Made by a program: the position numbers and the translations under genes. A stretch of 64,000 nt of DNA from Straminergon stramineum (taxonomy: Eukaryota; Streptophyta; Bryopsida; Hypnales; Calliergonaceae), in contig OY987266.1 of assembly GCA_963920665.1 (NCBI GenBank), forward strand, positions 21,254,248 to 21,318,247, in the 5' to 3' direction. The notes beneath the pieces are model-generated. The model made no database searches, was not told the DNA's origin, and worked only from the letters and a program-made list of their open reading frames with translations. Below, one piece after another: positions 47,357-64,000 of the stretch (positions are counted from its first letter, which is position 1; every line of letters starts with the position of its first letter).

Positions 47357-48397
47357 AATGGATGACATCAAATATCACATGGTGTGTAGCAGATTCAACT
47401 CCTACATTGAGAAGACCTCATACATTTAGTGAGAACGTCTACGGTATCCATGGAGTGCAACATGGAAGTAGGAGTTGTCGTAGGAAAATCACTTCACTAT
47501 GGCTATGCACAAAATCCATTGTACAAAAGCATCACCACTTGCATGTGTAGTTGCGCATTTGTGTCTCTTGTAGAAGGATGATCATGCGCGCCGAACTTTG
47601 TTTTGTCAAGATCCACAACGCCAAGGGATGAGCACTTCATAACCTTGGATGATCTAGCTATGTGTGGACTTTTTGAAAAGTAGTTGTTGGCTATTGATAC
47701 AACGACATGCATTTCATTTTACACATACAATTTAGCAAACCCATTTTCATTTTTCATTTCAAAGATCCTGACCTTTGTTGTTTTTCATTGAAAATGATCT
47801 AATGTTTGTAGCCAAGTTGGCCCCCTATTTTGTTGTTTGCAACTTTTTTCACTCACCCCACATTTTGTCACTATATTAAGGAATAAAATGAGACAGGGTT
47901 GACAAAAGTGATAGACTACTATACTTGGGCTCAACCATGAATGGTTTTATGATGATTTTTTTAGATTACAATTTTTATTAGGGACGTATGGGATCTCGCA
48001 ATCAAAGGAACCAAACTGATCTCTATTTTGGCTAGTGTCAAGTATTGTTGTTTGACTTGTGGACAAGCACTATGGTGAACCCCATTTTCATTCCGGAGAT
48101 CTATACCTCTATCGCTTCTCACTCATCAGAGGTTGAACATGATCTAATGTTAGTAGCCAAGTCGGACCCATGTTCTCTTGTATGTGACTTTTTTCACTCA
48201 CCCCATGTTTTGTTGCTATTTTAGGGAATGAAAAGCAACAAGGTTTGCAATAGTGAAGGGGGCCAAGTACTATACATCTATTAAAGATTCAAGGCAACAA
48301 TTAATTGTAACATTGAATAATTGGACTCGTTTCGCAAAAATGTAGACAACACACACAATATGATCGTTGACGATTGATGATGGGCTTCCATTGATTT

Positions 48398-48718
48398 GAG
48401 TCATGAATGAATCCAAAGAAGTACCACAATTTTTGGACATTTTTCATACAAATGTGACCTTTATGAAGTGCAATTGCCTTGTTTTTCACAGAGACCCCAA
48501 AAGGATTTTTATCAATTCAAATGCTAATATCTTGCAATCCATATGGTGGAAGTTTCTGAAATTTTTCCCACATCTTATCAAACCAACGTACTACAAGATC
48601 CCATGGTTAAATTTGTCAAAAAAATGTTTCTTTTTCCTAAAATTTGATATTTGTCCTAGAAATGGCAATCTTGAGCATTTTTGGTGAAAACATTGTCAAG
48701 GAACTTCCTAGGGGTTAA
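48398..48718 (+). mobile_element. TTAACCCC-family repeat, partial copy
   Basis: Matches the right-hand part of the repeats at 45527 and 54683 (AATCCAAAGAAG, ATACAAATGTGACCTT, GTGGAAGTTTCTGAAATTTTTCC, TACAAGATCCCATGGTTA) and ends GGAACTTCCTAGGGGTTAA. The left part, with its own TTAACCCC end, was not found immediately upstream, so this copy is truncated or rearranged. Confidence 0.65.
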
Positions 48719-50242
48719 ATATGTTGTGCTTTTGTCTTGCAAGTTCATCTTCATACACTGAATTGAGACTTTCCTTAATGCTGACTTGTACAAGATTAGT
48801 AGGCTTTTAAACTCCTTCAAATGACCACAAAATTAAGAAGAGGTGAAAATTTTGATGTGCAGGATCTATGTGGATGATTGTATGGATGCACCTAAACTAA
48901 CCAAAAAGATCAGACTTCTACTAAGATAGACCAACCCATTTCCGCCAGCTTCCTATAACCACCATCCTATTTTTGTCCCCATCTCCACCATAAAACTCAC
49001 CTAAACCCAATTGCTTTTCTAACAATTTCAATGCATTAATTCCAACTTAGGTAACCTATCAGTCTTTGATTGGTGGATACTCAAGTACTAATAAGTACTT
49101 GGAATGGTGGTTATAGGTTTAGAATAGGACGTTTATGACTCTAGTCTAGTGGTGGTTTCGTAATTTTAGGGCAAACCACTTAAAAAATTCATAGAAATTA
49201 CAATTTTTATTGGAAAATTATAATTTCACTTGGGTTTGATTCATGAAACATGCGCACACCTCTGAAAAATATGTGACCCTCCTGAAGTTGGTCCTAATAT
49301 ACTCAGATTGTGAATCAGGGTGGTAATAGGTTGGTCTACCTTAGTCCTTGGTTGTTCCAATTTTTGTCTTTATCAACCATCAGATAATCATCCAAATAGG
49401 GGATTTTGTAACATAATTTCCTTCAACAATTCTTGCTTTTCACGTGATTTACTGAAACTTGACAACTGAGAATTAATTGGGCAGCAATACAGACTCATTG
49501 GGCAGAGAGGAAAACATTCTCTTCTGTTAAAGTTAATGCTTAGCATAATTGAGGATTAAACATGGATTTAAATGTGGATAGGATGAAATATATATATATT
49601 TAGTTGCTGCCATGCAGCAGAAACATCAATTCATGGCAGTTTTGATGTGGTTGAATACATATAACTGACATCAAAGCCTTCGTGTGTAAAAGACAATAAT
49701 AATTGTTGAAGATACATAATTACTAACATTCAAAATGTAGTGCTTTGAATTTGAGGTGAATTTTTCAGCTAGCTAGGCATTAGCATTCTATTTTTTAAGG
49801 ACCAAAAACTATATATGGATGTACTGATGAACATGCAAGTGTCTCTAATCTTGAGCTGGGCACCTTTGGTATGTTTCTCTCACTGAACTTTTTGTATCTT
49901 GCACAGCTGGGCTTTTTTTTTTTCTGTCTTTTTGGTGCCAGATTGCACCCAAAAAATAATAATTTGGCTAGAAAATGGCAACAAATCATAAAGTTTTTTG
50001 CCAGAAAATCTCCAATGCAAAAAAACATCTTTGATGAAATGATCAGATTGTGGATGAAAATAGAATCATGAACATGTAATGTGTGTTAATGTAATATTTT
50101 CTATTCAATATGTGGATGAATGTTGAAATATGGAGCACCATTATCACACTTTGTATAGCCACTTTGGCACTTCATAAAAAATGAAAACAAAAACAAAATA
50201 TGGTGGGTTCAGGGTTTTCTCATACACTGTAACTAAGCTTAC
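48719..50242. other. Gene-free DNA
   Basis: No supported gene. Two opposing open frames around 49.8-50.07 kb share a low-complexity T/A-rich stretch and have no recognisable domain. Confidence 0.4.
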
Positions 50243-50471
50243 TTAGCCCTGAAACGTCGGGTTGGTGAGCGCGGAAACCAACCCTTTTGGAACTATATGA
50301 CATCATCTACTTTAAAAAAATCAAAAATATTCATTGGGAGTCAAACTATTGTAGAAGATCTCCCCTTTCCACCCCTAATTCCAAGGATGAATAGTTACAT
50401 TTCTGTCCTACACAAGAGAATTCTTTGTCATTCATTGGACAAAAAACGTCTGTTGTGTTGTTTATGGGTTA
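50243..50471 (+). mobile_element. TTAACCC-bordered MITE-like repeat, copy b
   Basis: This 229-bp copy is clearly related to that at 13287-13516: GTCGGGTTGGTGAG, TGACATCATCTACTTTAAAAA, CATTGGGAGTCAAACTA, AGAAGATCTCCCCTTTCCAC and GGATGAATAGTT are shared. The ends are more degenerate (TTAGCCCTGAAACG and TTTATGGGTTAT). Confidence 0.72.
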
Positions 50472-50701
50472 TTGACTGTCTCATTTGTTCATCAAATATG
50501 CTTCAACAGCAACAGGCATGCAATAGTACATAGACAAGAACAAAAAAAGAGCTATGGTATTCTAACTTTCCAAGAGATGCAAACCAGGAATAAATTATAA
50601 CAATTGAACAATGAAACTTGACTCAGAGGCAAGTGAGCACCAGGGCTTGACTTATATGGTAGAACCTCCCATGACCAACCAAGACCCATGGTCAATATGT
50701 A

Positions 50702-51034
50702 GGTAAGGTAGGAGGTTCATAAAGCGCCCATCTAAGAGTTGAAACTGAATTTTGGGGAGGTGAAACTTATTGAAATAATTTTCAGTAAATTTTTCTTGAA
50801 AGACAAGAGGAATTGACATCTAACCCAAGTCGTTTCATATTTTTTGGAGCTTTATAGAATTAGTTATGAATTTTTGAAGTCGAAGTGGCATAGGGCTCTA
50901 AAACCGCACACCTCCTCAAATGTACAATGTTGATACATCCCTGTAAAGATGAAAAAACCCCATGTACACACAGTGTACATTTGAGGAGGTATGTGGTTTT
51001 AAAGCCTGTGCAGATTTCGAGCCTCCTACCTTAA
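50702..51034. repeat. Two-level foldback structure
   Basis: An inner inverted repeat of 37 bp (50893-50929 and 50970-51006, four mismatches) reads GGCTCTAAAACCGCACACC onwards on the left and its complement on the right. An outer pair (TAAGGTAGGAGGTTC at about 50705-50719 and GAGCCTCCTACCTTA at about 51020-51034) encloses it. It may be a MITE with its own ends not yet resolved. Confidence 0.7.
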
Positions 51035-52557
51035 TGGGAAATTCAACAGAGAGATGACAGATATTAACCATTAGTTTTCTGGTTTCCAACTATCTTCTAG
51101 CCATAACTGTTATGACACATGTGCTTCGTTTTCAGAGCCAAATTAGTCTTTAGATGAGCAGTGATGGAAGAATCTATATATTGGAGATGGGAGCAGGTCA
51201 ACTTTTGGCTTCTGAAATTCTTAACAATTTGAGTTTAAGGAAAAAAATTATGAAAATTTGATAACGTCCATCATTTCTATTTCTCTACACGGCAAAAATT
51301 TAACAATGCCTTCTACTACTCCAGATCATGCACCAAATGCTTAAGTGGCTGGTTATGGGCGGTTCTACTATATATGGACAACCAGGGCTGTTGTTATTTT
51401 GGCGAAATTTCGCCAGATCTGTCAGAATCTGACCTCTCTAGCTTTGTCCCTCCCAAAACTGGCTTGTGTAGTGAGGCCAACAGAGGGGACACTGGTCCCA
51501 AAAGAAAAGCCCTGTGGACAACGTGTACAATTTATGACCACGGCAGGAACATTCACTGGATTTCTCTGGGCATTTCATGTCAGGATTGGGCATCCCCAGT
51601 AATGGAATTCTAATATCCTAATAGAAAACTTACTTGCTTTCTGTAATAGCACCACCCGGTTAGACACTACCAACATTTTCTCCATATATTTGCACTTGTT
51701 TGCACTCAGTATGCAAACGGGGATGAAAAGAGAGCCTTGTTTGTTGCACACGAATCCTAGCCATAGCTTGAATGGTCGGAACACATTGACAATTCATACA
51801 AGAGGTGAAGAACTAATTGAAGTGATCGGTCTATTCCTCGTCCACTGGAATTTCGCAAATCTTCCAGGCCTTGTTGTTCTTGCATTTTTTTTTTGCTTTG
51901 GGCCTTCTTCCTTGCCTCCTTGCAAATGCTCCTTGCAAATGCTCACATGTGTGGAGTGAGATTCCCGTGGCATTTGGAACCTCAAGTTTTGGAACGTAGA
52001 GGCCAATACCTACATTTGATCATCTCCATGTTTGGTGAGATCATAAAGAAGCTTGCACATCACATGCATGCAAAAATGGCGAGTGCAATGAACGAAACTC
52101 TTCCCTTCCACAACTCCATGCTTCATCAAGTGTTGAAGCACATGGAGGCCCTTTGTGGAGGGTCGCCGTCATTAGATGGTTGGCTTGGAATTTCCAAAGC
52201 ATGGTCACAAGGATGCCGATGCCCATGATGTCAGAATTGGGTATGAAGACATGGTGGAAGGTGGCCTTATGGTTGGTCTTGAGTACACACTCCAAAAGGA
52301 AGGAGAGGCATTGGTTGCTTTTCGAACCCACTGCTCTTGCAAAAAATCTTGAGGAAAGTAGTTGGTGTGTTTCCCCCCTTGTTGAGTCCCCCTTATTGAT
52401 CCAAGAGTGCATCGAGGTCCGTGGCCCTTGATTTAGAGAGAAAAGCAAAAGAAATGACCACAAGGAATTGAAGCCATAAGAAATGACCTCAAGGAGTTGA
52501 AGAGGAAATAGAAAAGAATAGAGGTTGGAAAGCCCTTAGAGCCTAAGCAACCAATGA
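51035..52557. other. Gene-free DNA with many accidental frames
   Basis: Open frames of 70-140 codons overlap on both strands between 51.3 and 52.5 kb, and the composition is less AT-rich than around it. None shows a domain, and no splice-consistent model could be built. It could be decayed transposon coding sequence, but no motif supports this. Confidence 0.4.
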
Positions 52558-52850
52558 CAATGTAAAAGTAAAGGCAACCATTGATTAGAGATTTCCAACT
52601 AATCATAAATATTATAAAAGTAATGGCAACTATTAGTTAGACATTTTGACCAATCATAGTTAATGTAAAAGTAATAGTAACTACTAGTTAGACATTTTGA
52701 ACCAATTAGAAGTAATGTAAAAGTAATGTCAACTATTAGTTATAGACATTTTGAATCAATCATAGTTAATGTAAAAGTCATGATAATTACTAGTTAAATA
52801 TTTTCATAATTAATGTACAAAAGTGATGGTACCGATTGGTTAGATCAATT
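52558..52850. repeat. Minisatellite, about 52-bp unit, six copies
   Basis: Units begin near 52558, 52610, 52661, 52714, 52767 and 52812. Each opens with AATGTAAAAGTAATG, followed by ACTATTAGTTAGACATTTTGA and an AATCATAGTT-like end. The last copies are shorter and more diverged. Confidence 0.82.
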
Positions 52851-54682
52851 AAACATTTAATCCTTTCACATTTCACTTTTTACTTGTTTTTACTAGGGTT
52901 TTTTCTTTTTTCTTTTTTTCATTTTTATAACTCCTATTGTGCTTTCTAATTTTTCCAATTTGATTCTAATTTTTTTTCATTTAACTCACTTTAGAGAGCA
53001 GAAGAAACTTTTGAAAGAAACAAAACAGATGAAAGAGGTGATGGTGAGAAAATCTGACACATCATGAGGCTTGTTTGTGTTTCATAGATTGGTTGCTTTC
53101 CATTGCAAATGGATTGTTGCAAGTTCTCTACTAGACTCTTGAATTTCGACAATGGTCAACATTAGATAATTTAATTGGTATGCAATATGCAATATTGCAA
53201 GAAGTGATAGGGCATACGAAATGAAGGCAAGTATGGTTGTGGCACACGCTCACTCAACTCGTATTAAAAGTGGGAAGTCATCTCTTTTTTTGATTTTTTT
53301 TTGTTTTAATTCAGTCTTTAATTTGTGTGAGGTGACTTATTGCATACCCAATCATTTAGGCTCTTAACAATTTGACTATGGTAGTTCAAAATTTGTTTAG
53401 ATTGTTTTGTATGATTGTCATCTTCACTTACAATTGCAAATATTTCTGTAGACACAAATGCCCTTCATGATGTTAGCTTCAGGTGTTGCTTGCCAAGTAT
53501 GTAGGAAAGCCGGCAACTATGGTTTATGGAATTTAGATTCATAGCCCTAGCTATGCTCTGCTTGTTTGCTTTTTCTGGTGAGATCTCCAGAAATGTGCAT
53601 CCCTTGGTCACATTCTTGGTCCCTTTAGAGAGTCCTTTGTGAGGAGGGGTGCATAGACTTTGTTTCGTGGTGTTCCAACTCATGGCAAAAAAGAAATTGA
53701 AGTTTGAAGTTTTTTATAATTAAAAAATGAGAAAATTACTATTGCTTTTATTATACCATGGCAACAATATAGGGTACAACAATACACTATTATATTAGCA
53801 TTTCATTAAAGCATTCTCCAAAGGAACTTTCGAATTCATATGACTTTATTTAACCCCTAAAGGACCATTTGTCCCTTTGAGAGACAAATGGAAGTTCAAG
53901 TAGGTTTCTATGATCTCAATTTTTGGCAAAATTTTTTTTTAAAAATTTGGAAGATAGAAAAATTCATTAGTTTTCTATGAATATATGTATATAATTTTAA
54001 TCAGTTCCTTCAAGCAAAAGTTATGTAGCTTATTCCACAATAAGCTTCTTTTGTAGTTTGTCGGGAAGCTAAACAAAACCACAAATACTTGAAATTTAAA
54101 GAATTTGTTTGTAGAAGATAATATCTTGTCTATATGAAAATGTTTGTTTTGTTTCCCAAATTGTCAACACAATTCTTCAATATGAAAAATTAGAAATTAG
54201 AAATTTGTAGTACTAAAATTTTAAGTTAAAAAAGATTCCAAGTCTAAAAATCCAATCAAATAAAGTCTAAAAGATCATGCTAGTTGAATCTAGGTAGTGA
54301 GGGGTTGAAAGAGTTGGTATCTTGTGGTCTGAGGCATTTTTCGAACATCTTAGGACAAAAAAGAATCAAAGATTGAAGATCGAGGAATCCATATCTCAAA
54401 ATAAGGATATGACATAGTAGAACTTATAATGAACCACACTCTAAAGTAATAAACCTCTCTAAATTAGTATTGATTATTAATTGCTAGTCCCAACTTGGGC
54501 TACATACAAATGTCATGAATGCAAATGGCCCTCCCTCAATGTAATAACCTCTCTTATGTAATGTGTCGGACTATGCCCAAACCAACTCTTCATAGAAGTT
54601 TTAATGTACTAATTGAGATTCTCTACGAGCTAAAGATATTAGGCAGGCACATCAAAATGTGTCAAGTGCCTAAAAGTGCCAC
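52851..54682. other. AT-rich gene-free DNA
   Basis: No gene. A TTTAACCCCTAAAGGACCATTTG phrase near 53849 matches the repeat end near 37588 and marks another TTAACCCC-type fragment. Confidence 0.4.
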
Positions 54683-55356
54683 TTAACCCCTAAAGGAAGG
54701 ACCAAGGTGGATTTTTTGGCAACATAGAAATTTTGGGGAGGTACGTGTGACTAGAGATTTTCATGTTTTTGGACCAAATTTTAGTAGAAGGTGTGGATGA
54801 GGAATATCTTTCATGTGCACTAAATTTCAGGACATTTGGAAATATGAGTCAAAAGTTATGGCCTAAAATGTAGTTTGTTTCTCAACTTGAGCTAACCAGG
54901 TAGATTTGGAAAAATCTTTTTTTCAAAAATAAAAATTTGAAATTGGTTTTTTAGATTCATCTTTCTATTTACTATTTTTTCCCTATATGTTGCACAATTC
55001 GAAATGATATGAAAATTTTCAAGCATGTAGCCAACTTGACTTGAAGAATGAATCTAAAGAAGCACCAGCATTTTGGACATTTTTTTCATACAAATGTGAC
55101 CTTGTGAAGTGCAGCTGCCCAGATTTTCACAGGGCAAAAAAAAAGATTTTTGTCACTTCAAATGCTCATATCTTGCAATCTACATAGTGGAAATTTCTGA
55201 AATTTTTTCCACATCTTCTCAATCTAGCATAGTACAAGATCCTACGGTTATATGTGTCCAGAAATGATAGTTTTCAAAAATTTGGTACTTGTGTTAGAAA
55301 TGGCAGTTTTTTGAGAGTTTCTGATTACAACATAGTCACGGAACTTTAGGGGTTAA
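54683..55356 (+). mobile_element. TTAACCCC-bordered repeat, short copy (674 bp)
   Basis: It starts TTAACCCCTAAAGGAAGGACC and ends GAACTTTAGGGGTTAA, giving clean inverted ends. It matches the 931-bp copy at 45527-46457 at both sides but lacks part of its middle. No open frame is conserved. Confidence 0.75.
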
Positions 55357-56240
55357 CAGATGCTCTCATTATGTGCTTCTCCTACATCAATTACCTATTG
55401 CTAAAGAAACAATTTTAGAGTACCTCCCAAAAAAACTTTGATCCCTCTTGACTTCTGTGTACAATATTCAAACAGTATCCAAATGATGCATTCTTTGGTG
55501 CATTGAAATCTTCTTTCATTTGCCATTTAGAATACTCCGTATAATTTTTGGGTGAGTGTAATAATAGGAACCGAGCACAGTAGAAGTGTCGCTATTAGGA
55601 GATCTTCTCTTATGGAGCGACAGTTAGAATTCAAGAACATCTCCGACAGATATTTACAGTAGTCATATAATCTTGCTGGGGTCCAAGGAGAGGGGAAGAG
55701 ACTGCAAATACACATTCCATGAGATCGAAGACTTGGCAAATGCGAAAAAAAGAAGTTCCAAGGATAAAAACTTCAACCATGAGAGAACAATTGCCCCACG
55801 CTCATCTGTGTAATTTGATATTCAATTTATCAGATTCCAATCAAATCAGATCAGAGACTCATAACCTTCGCATCCTAGTTTATGAGAACCTCCAATTACA
55901 GTAAAATCTATCTGTTGTCTTCCTAGGATTCTGTAATTCATCCTGCACAATGTGCCAGATATGTCGTCAAACAGTGCACTTCACAGATGAGCCTGTCCGA
56001 CTGGAGAAGGCAGCACATCCCTGCATAAAAGTGAAAGCCGTTAGCCGAGAAACATGTGAAGCCATTAACCTAAATTGTGAAGTGCTACACTACCGTCCAG
56101 GGGCTCCCCAAAAGATAGATAACCTCCGCTGAAAAAGTAAAAGAAATTTACATCAAACATCACCGGGATGAAAAGCTGAAAGATTGTCAAGAAAGACTAC
56201 AGGGATGGCTAACCTGGAAAATGGTCAGGCCATGCAAAGC
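55357..56240. other. 3' flank of the thiolase gene
   Basis: The part nearest 56240 should hold the 3' UTR of the minus-strand thiolase gene. No separate gene was recognised. Short + strand open frames at 55.7-56.5 kb are opposite to, or downstream of, thiolase sequence and have no domain. Confidence 0.45.
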
Positions 56241-60845
<4,605 letters not shown>

Positions 60846-62021
60846 AGCCACACTATGCAGCACACGCATACACAAAGTGAGAAATCTCGAGCGCGTGGCA
60901 ATGGGAGAAGAATCCTGTACACTGCGAGGCCGCTGCACCCGCGGGGACAATGACAACGCAGGGAAGAGGAAGTCAAGGGGGATGGTAAAGATGAGGATTG
61001 CGAGTGAGAGATTAAGCAGAGAGGGGAGGAGATAAACAGCGGGAGTATGGTGAGATCGAGAGAACTTGGAGCGACGAACGAACACAGTGCAAATGAATCT
61101 CCCAAATAGAACTCTGGAATCGAAAGGATCACAACCTCATCGCTGTTAAGCATAGATCGATCAATCGATCGACAGAATGCGTGATCCGAGCAAACTAACC
61201 TGGCAGCTGCGATGCACGGCGATCGATCTCGAGCAGGCGGAGAAACCGAGGGTGCGTGCGAGGAGGAGAAGGACTTCCCTTACATTCAAGAAGTCAGCAA
61301 AGGGGTCCTGTCTTTAATTAACGAGTCCAGTTTTTCGGTAACTTAACTTACGACTGCACGAGCACGGGGGCTGGAAGAAGCTCGGGTCGGGAACTCCGGG
61401 GGATCTGAGCCGTTGAGTGGGGCGAGTTACAATCGACGGTGGGGTGGAGGTTGATGGTGGGGCCGGGAAGATGACGCTGGGAGTGGGTATTGTCGGACTG
61501 GGATGATGAGTGGGTAGTTGAACTGAGCTTCAATGTCTGTCAGACGGACGTCCAAAAGCCTGAAATGAAAGGCAAAATACTATTCAAACATTGTCAAAAG
61601 TGAGAATTGGTACTTTGAAAGCGAATAGTAATATACTGGTACGGTAAGTAGACTACCTGATATTCTACCGGAAATCCTACCTGAAATAAATCTAAAAATG
61701 AATGCCAAAGTTTTAGGGGAATTATGATTTTCAACGAATGGAATGTTTTATATGGTATGAAGGAGAATTTTTAAGATTATTCACAAAATTTGGCATTTAT
61801 TGAGTTCTCTTTTTCGCAAATAAATATTTAAAATTCTAGCACAATTTTGTTATAAAATTTGTTAGCACACTACAATGTACAAAACTTAGCATTTTATTGG
61901 CTTTATATTGTAGGGGGGAGAGATTTTGCATTGACAAAAGATACATGGGAAGAAGTTTGAGGAGGATGCTACTAGAAAAGCAAGCCAATGTTCCATTTTT
62001 ACATGGATAGCTCCTTCCGTA
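60846..62021. other. Thiolase 5' flank and intergenic DNA
   Basis: The promoter and leader of the thiolase gene lie here, right of the ATG at 60845. The first 700 bases are GC-richer than the rest and contain GATCGATC palindromic phrases near 61155-61175 and 61220-61230. No TATA box can be assigned. Opposing open frames at 60.6-61.15 kb have no domain and are shadows of leader sequence. Confidence 0.45.
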
Positions 62022-62150
62022 CACTAGAAGAAAACTATGTTGTCGTTAACAAAATCCAGGTGACATTTTTGTAAATTACGTTTACTAAAACACAATTTAC
62101 AAAAAATGTCACTTGGATTTTGTTAATGACAACACAATTTTCTACTAGTG
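62022..62150. mobile_element. CACTA-type MITE (129 bp)
   Basis: The shortest and cleanest member begins CACTAGAAGAAAACTATGTTG and ends AACACAATTTTCTACTAGTG. GTA flanks both sides (62019-62021, 62151-62153). The arms pair almost completely through ACAAAATCCA(G)GTGACATTTTT and its complement, so a transcript would form one long hairpin. Confidence 0.9.
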
Positions 62151-62153
62151 GTA

Positions 62154-63838
62154 GCATAGCTTCTTGTTTTTATTTTGTAAGCTTATGGCATATGAATTTT
62201 AGAGAGGGAAGAGTTTTAAAACTTATTGAAGTTCCATTTGTTTAGGTGCAACTTCAACACATTTTTGTTAAAATTCAATTTCTACATTACGTTTCAAGGG
62301 ATGGCATAGGTCTCTTTTACACCCTTAAAATAAACTTATGTCAAATTTGACATGAATGTAGTGTATTGGTGGAATTTCACTACTCGTGAATTGTTGTTTT
62401 TTAAAAAACTATTGGATTAATGTCATTCCGTTTTCTAGTTGCAAGAGAAATCAATATCTACAACCCAAAATGACATTTTTGTCCATAATTATCATTTGTC
62501 TAATAATCTATATTTAAGCATTTGACCAATATTTTAAACCTAAAAATACTAATATTTGGTTATAGTTTTATATTGTAAGTGTGTGAGCATGTTTGTCACC
62601 AAAAGAAAATTATAGAAAGGTGACATGAGTCACTCAAAGACAAATTGTTGATGGTAAAAATTTCTAATGTTACACCTAGAAAAATCAACTTGGCAACTTG
62701 TAGATAAGAGGACTTGAGGCACCAAAACTTCAATATCTAATTTTGGTGCCAAAGGTTGATATGGGCACTAGGCACTAGCTTAGTGCTTTGAACCTTGTTT
62801 TTTTAGAAGTAAGTGTTGAGCTTGTCATAAATTTATAACAAATCTTCGTAAGTCTATATCATACAAAGATTAATATAATTATATGTGTGTGAGGTTCACA
62901 TGATACTTGAATAAAATTAAATACTAATGTATTTATTTTTTTTAAACTAATAAATTTCAAATAGCATGTCAACATTTGTAGTTTGGGGACATTTTATGCA
63001 TTAGATAGTCTCCATTAGAGTGTTTGTTAGTAGAATACTATTGAAAAACAGAGAAGTATTTCATTCAAACTACCTTATCTATATAGTTATTAAGACTTGG
63101 TTGTTTCATTAAAGTGTTTCATTAACTAATGATTTCAATTGCCATTCAATTTTTCAAAAGAAAAAGTTTAAATTGATACTGAAATATTCACTTCCTCTCC
63201 TGAATTGTTACTCTAATTTGTGAAAAAATGGCTATTCATATAACAACACATTATTGTCAACAACTAACATAGTGAAGAATAAATAATTGTAGCAACAACC
63301 AACAAGTACAAATTATATTGTTTTCATTCCTATGATGCATAAGCATTTTGTCAAAAAAACTTATAAGAACTTTGTTAGTAAAGCTTGCTTGAGTGTTTCA
63401 CTACAAGCACATGAATTGGGTAGAAGTCATTGATATTGCACTTTATTTTAGCTCACTATTATAACATATATATTCCTTACAAGTAGACATGATCAAGGAA
63501 AAATTCCATATGTGTTCAGTTTATAGTGATGACAATACTCAATCTTGATATTGACCACTTCGAAGATGTATCTAATTTAGTCTCAATAAAACACTTGACA
63601 CTTGAACTTCAAAATTTACACATTGAATTTTCCTTCACAATCAACTACCTAGTGGCAAAACACTAGTCAATTAAGGTCAATAAGCATGTCTAACACTATT
63701 ATGTCCAAAATGGTGAGGCTCCAAAACCAACTACACTAGCAATAAGTCACATCTATTAGTGACATTGTAAATCATGAATTATGGTGGCACCGTGTGGGAG
63801 AAACAAAAGGAATTAGCCTAGTGGCAACCCATGGTTGC
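62154..63838. other. AT-rich gene-free DNA
   Basis: Only short accidental open frames. No repeat borders were paired. Confidence 0.45.
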
Positions 63839-64000
63839 TAGTATGTGACCCTAAGATCTTGAGCCTGTGAGCTTAAGAGCCTAGGCTCCTATGTTATTCA
63901 TACCTATATTACAGGTACCCTCTATAGTTATAGAATGTTTACAATTATACTTAGGTGTCTATGTTGTAAGTATCTATGTTATAAACACCTTCTATGGTTA
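63839..64000. mobile_element. Edge of a second TATGTGAGC-type repeat, cut by the window end
   Basis: It begins TAGTATGTGACCCTAAGATC, like the inverted right end of the repeat at 43039-43246. It continues with GAGCCTAGGCTCC, CTATATTACAGGTACC and ACACCTTCTATGG phrases also present there in related form. The other end lies outside the window. Confidence 0.6.

Noticed and set aside
51345..52463. Cluster of 70-140-codon frames in GC-richer DNA
   Set aside because: Frames overlap on both strands, with no domain and no consistent splice model.

Overview
The window looks like nuclear DNA of a land plant. It holds four multi-domain genes of plant type (three with many GT-AG introns), plant CACTA-type foldback elements that start with CACTA and create 3-bp target duplications, telo-box motifs in front of a gene for the translation machinery, and long AT-rich intergenic stretches. 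The species cannot be named from the sequence. No bacterial features, CRISPR arrays, rRNA genes or complete tRNA genes were seen.

Layout. 1-9.0 kb: gene-free DNA with two degenerate minisatellites and two sibling CACTA MITEs. 9.05-10.19 kb: a solo LTR with a perfect 5-bp target duplication. 11.3-12.9 kb: a 1.56-kb non-autonomous CACTA-like element with a large hairpin inside it. 13.9-17.9 kb (+): a seven-exon DAP3/mS29 mitochondrial ribosomal GTPase gene (468 aa). 22.9-24.0 kb (-): an intronless 2-oxoglutarate/Fe(II) dioxygenase close to gibberellin 20-oxidases (372 aa). 25.8-33.7 kb (-): a 21-exon WD40-repeat gene (818 codons including the stop) whose seventh coding exon carries a heptamer expansion with two in-frame TGA codons, and which has a strong heat-shock element about 1 kb upstream. 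34.8-56 kb: an AT-rich, gene-free block of MITEs, TTAACCCC-bordered repeats, minisatellites and foldbacks. 56.2-60.8 kb (-): a complete 13-exon acetoacetyl-CoA thiolase gene (413 aa). 61-64 kb: AT-rich DNA with one more MITE and the edge of another repeat.

The genes are ordinary housekeeping or metabolic genes (mitochondrial translation, hormone-type oxidation, a WD40 scaffold, first step of the mevalonate pathway). They do not form a cluster with a shared job. All exon junctions were worked out by hand from splice consensus and reading phase; the three spliced models keep phase through every junction. I found no convincing new biological system. The most unusual points are the stop-bearing heptamer tract in the WD40 gene, the perfect five-unit heat-shock element near it, and a well-resolved set of CACTA MITEs, one with a triplicated 18-bp end.
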